IMG/VR virus record: IMGVR_UViG_3300042914_003630
Coordinates: 1-40,583 of that record
DNA from: a virus
Length of the DNA stretch: 40,583 nt
Direction: 5' to 3' (one strand)
Part shown: piece by piece, positions 39,332 through 40,583 of the stretch
How the letters are laid out: each line of letters starts with the position of its first letter
Numbering within the stretch: position 1 is the first letter of the stretch
Position numbers and translations under genes: made by a program
The notes under the pieces: generated by a model
What the model was told of the DNA's origin: nothing
The model's input: only the letters and a program-made list of their open reading frames with translations
Databases searched by the model: none

Positions 39332-39875
39332 TTGGTGGCGTCATCTTAAAATCATTTTGGTCTTGAATTAGTCTAAAAACTTTTACTTGAGAATATGAAA
39401 TTACAAAAGCTTTAATGACTTTTATTCCATATGGGCGCAAAAACGCTCTCACTTTTTTTGTTAATAATTTATCTATCAATGTTTGCTTTCTTTGTAGGTC
39501 ATCAAATGTTTCGGTAATAACAACCCGCTTCACCGCTCCTTGTGCCGTGTCTCTAATAGTATCTTCTAGATTGAAAGTATCAACCAAAGCTTTAAGAATA
39601 TCATCAACTTCGTAGATAACAGCCACATCTATAACTACAGATTTTTTATCAGATGTAGTCAATACTTGTGCCGGAAGATTGATAGTTTGACGTTTAACAG
39701 GATATGTTTCGGGATTAGCCCAAAATGGCAAATATACATGAAGGCCGGGCCCTATTTCTTTAGCCTTATCCCTAATAAACATCACGCCCCTATGGGTCGA
39801 TTTTATGTGTAAAATTCTAGGGATAAAACTCCCTATCCATTCGAATATATGACCTATCCAATCTAAAGCTGCCAT
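39321..39875 (-). CDS. SPFH / band-7 domain membrane-associated protein
   Basis: This is a 184-aa protein. The N-terminal ~20 residues, 'MAALDWIGHIFEWIGSFIPR', form an amphipathic or hydrophobic membrane-associating segment. They are followed by 'STHRGVMFIRDKAKEIGPGL', 'INLPAQVLTTSDKKSVVIDV' with AVIYEVDD, and 'FNLEDTIRDTAQGAVKRVVI' then 'FDDLQRKQTLIDKLLTKKV', the standard band-7 strands and helix. It would oligomerise at the cytoplasmic membrane. Relatives such as HflK and stomatins organise membrane proteins; in phage the purpose is unknown, perhaps control of host proteases or lysis. It ends soon after the domain ('QNDFKMTPPNAQ'), without a coiled-coil tail. Its start overlaps the preceding TAA. 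Confidence 0.85.
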   Translation of the reverse strand: MAALDWIGHIFEWIGSFIPRILHIKSTHRGVMFIRDKAKEIGPGLHVYLPFWANPETYPVKRQTINLPAQVLTTSDKKSVVIDVAVIYEVDDILKALVDTFNLEDTIRDTAQGAVKRVVITETFDDLQRKQTLIDKLLTKKVRAFLRPYGIKVIKAFVISYSQVKVFRLIQDQNDFKMTPPNAQ

Positions 39876-40342
39876 TAGTCACCGTTTGTTTTTATATTAA
39901 ATTCATGCATATTATTTATTTCAATAGAATATTTAGAGTCATCTTTTATGTTAACAATATATCCTTCTTTATCTATTGTCACATGAAAGATTTTTTGGCC
40001 CTGATTATACAGATTTAGCTTTTCTTCATTTTTCTTAAAAATAGATTTAAGCTTTTTTAAGCATTGCCTGCTTAATGAATTACTTTCTTTTTCTATTTTT
40101 TTAAGTATATCTATGGCTAATCTATTATCTCGGTCTTCACAAGCTTTTAAAAACGAATACCCTAGATTTTGTAAAGACTTAAAAGAAGGTACGCCACCAA
40201 TAGTCCTTGGTATAATACTGTCTTGGTGGCCAACGGCACATGTGCAAAAGTCCTCAGCCTTTTTTATGAGGCTTTTCCATTGTACTCTTGCCTGTCTCAA
40301 TTCTGTTTTCCAATCTATTCTCTCGTTCGGTGATGTAAACAT
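39875..40342 (-). CDS. Unknown protein upstream of SPFH gene
   Basis: This 155-aa protein is mainly helical, with N-terminal 'WKTELRQARVQWKSLIKKAE', then 'DFCTCAVGHQDSIIPRTIGG' and helices 'CEDRDNRLAIDILKKIEKES' and 'RQCLKKLKSIFKKNEEKL'. It has a beta-hairpin-like end ('IFHVTIDKEGYIVNIKDDSK'). The N-terminal part (helix plus CTCAVG-H) looks conserved, but I cannot name a family. GAG lies about 6 nt before its ATG at 40342. It overlaps the upstream 63-aa gene by 89 nt, which is unusually long and leaves some doubt about the exact start. Confidence 0.55.
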   Translation of the reverse strand: MFTSPNERIDWKTELRQARVQWKSLIKKAEDFCTCAVGHQDSIIPRTIGGVPSFKSLQNLGYSFLKACEDRDNRLAIDILKKIEKESNSLSRQCLKKLKSIFKKNEEKLNLYNQGQKIFHVTIDKEGYIVNIKDDSKYSIEINNMHEFNIKTNGD

Positions 40343-40445
40343 CGATCTCTTTATTTCCTTTTCTATGGGGCTTGGTGTATGGACAATTTTTACATTTTAA
40401 TCCACAACATTCACCCCTAGATAATAAAAAATCTCTAGTTAGCAT
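40254..40445 (-). CDS. Small CCG-x-x-C-x-x-CPY cysteine protein
   Basis: This is a 63-aa protein. 'MLTRDFLLSRGECCGLKCKN' then CPYTKPHRKG contains the C-C-G-x-x-C-x-x-C-P-Y pattern of a small, widespread bacterial protein family (DUF5522-like) thought to bind metal. The C-terminal half is basic with no motif and overlaps the following gene by 89 nt. The ATG overlaps the stop of the preceding gene (partial at the right edge). The family resemblance is from memory; function is unknown. Confidence 0.55.
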   Translation of the reverse strand: MLTRDFLLSRGECCGLKCKNCPYTKPHRKGNKEIDVYITERENRLENRIETGKSTMEKPHKKG

Positions 40446-40582
40446 AGTTCGCTTAAATTTCTAATTAGCTTATCTTTTTCTTTATAGAGTTTGCTTTTTA
40501 TTTTTTCTATTTTTCTAATTTCGCTATTAGAAATAGTGGAATCCAGCCTATCATTTAGGTCGTAAATTCTAGACTGGATTTC
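40439..40582 (-). CDS. Coiled-coil protein, 5' partial at right edge
   Basis: A minus-strand frame is open from 40582 to a TAA at 40439-40441. It gives 47 visible residues ending 'KLYKEKDKLIRNLSELC' and starting 'EIQSRIYDLNDRLDSTIS'. The charged heptad-like pattern (K/E/I/L repeats) suggests a coiled coil. It overlaps the start of the 63-aa gene, which is typical for this operon, so it is likely the C-terminus of a real gene running out of the window. It is too short to assign. Confidence 0.55.
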   Translation of the reverse strand, partial: EIQSRIYDLNDRLDSTISNSEIRKIEKIKSKLYKEKDKLIRNLSELC

Positions 40583-40583
40583 T

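Noticed and set aside
1-40583. tRNA genes, CRISPR arrays, insertion sequences or attachment sites
   Set aside because: No cloverleaf-like, regularly spaced repeat, transposase or integrase signal was seen; gaps between genes are too small to hold most of them.

Overview
The window looks like part of a large, AT-rich genome of a tailed double-stranded DNA phage (Caudoviricetes). Tail-type structural genes sit beside a phage-style replication set (DnaB-like helicase, TOPRIM primase, DnaE-type polymerase, DnaQ-type exonuclease, SSB, dNMP kinase, RecB-like nuclease). Genes are packed with 1-4 nt start/stop overlaps, and there are no ribosomal, tRNA or housekeeping genes. Many starts have Shine-Dalgarno sequences of the AGGAG type. 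No integrase, repressor or terminase is in view, so lifestyle and host cannot be read from this piece. An aquatic origin is only a guess, based on the known distribution of the split-intein arrangement found here.

Layout. (1) Positions 2-10172, plus strand: tail or baseplate genes (a repetitive beta-rich protein open at the left edge, a Dit-like protein, a large hub-like protein, two cysteine-rich proteins), then a 302-aa probable virion protein with its own leader. (2) About 10197-10226: a strong bidirectional terminator between convergent transcription units. (3) Positions 10237-12116, minus strand: a small unknown protein, a probable single-strand annealing protein and a free-standing Vsr-like (EDxHD) homing endonuclease. 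(4) Positions 12109-28318, minus strand: a roughly 16-kb glycan operon. It holds about a dozen glycosyltransferases of at least eight kinds, three FkbM-type methyltransferases, a methyltransferase-like fragment, a sugar-type nucleotidyltransferase and a GDP-L-fucose synthase. A GT10 fucosyltransferase that could use GDP-fucose is in the same operon. (5) A terminator hairpin at 28338-28355. (6) Positions 28361-40582, minus strand: the replication operon, ending in small genes and a band-7/SPFH protein, with a partial gene at the right edge.

The standout feature is the polymerase gene. DnaE is encoded in two separate ORFs (30702-33386 and 28700-29821). The first ends in a 95-residue intein N-half, and the second begins with a 38-residue intein C-half. 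Between them lies an independent 295-aa EDxHD-type homing endonuclease gene with its own strong ribosome binding site. Trans-splicing would join ...YSFNR to SHSVSYG..., restoring the conserved FN[K/R]SHS motif and a DnaE of about 1134 aa. This is a 'fractured gene' of the type Dassa and colleagues described from marine metagenomes. It sits four residues away from the cyanobacterial DnaE split-intein site and ends in an unusual Ser-Asn.

Working together, the replication genes would give the phage a bacterial-type Pol III core (DnaE plus DnaQ), helicase, primase and SSB. The glycan operon would build and attach sugars, probably including fucose and O-methylated sugars, to a virion protein, DNA or the host surface. 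The target cannot be determined from sequence alone.
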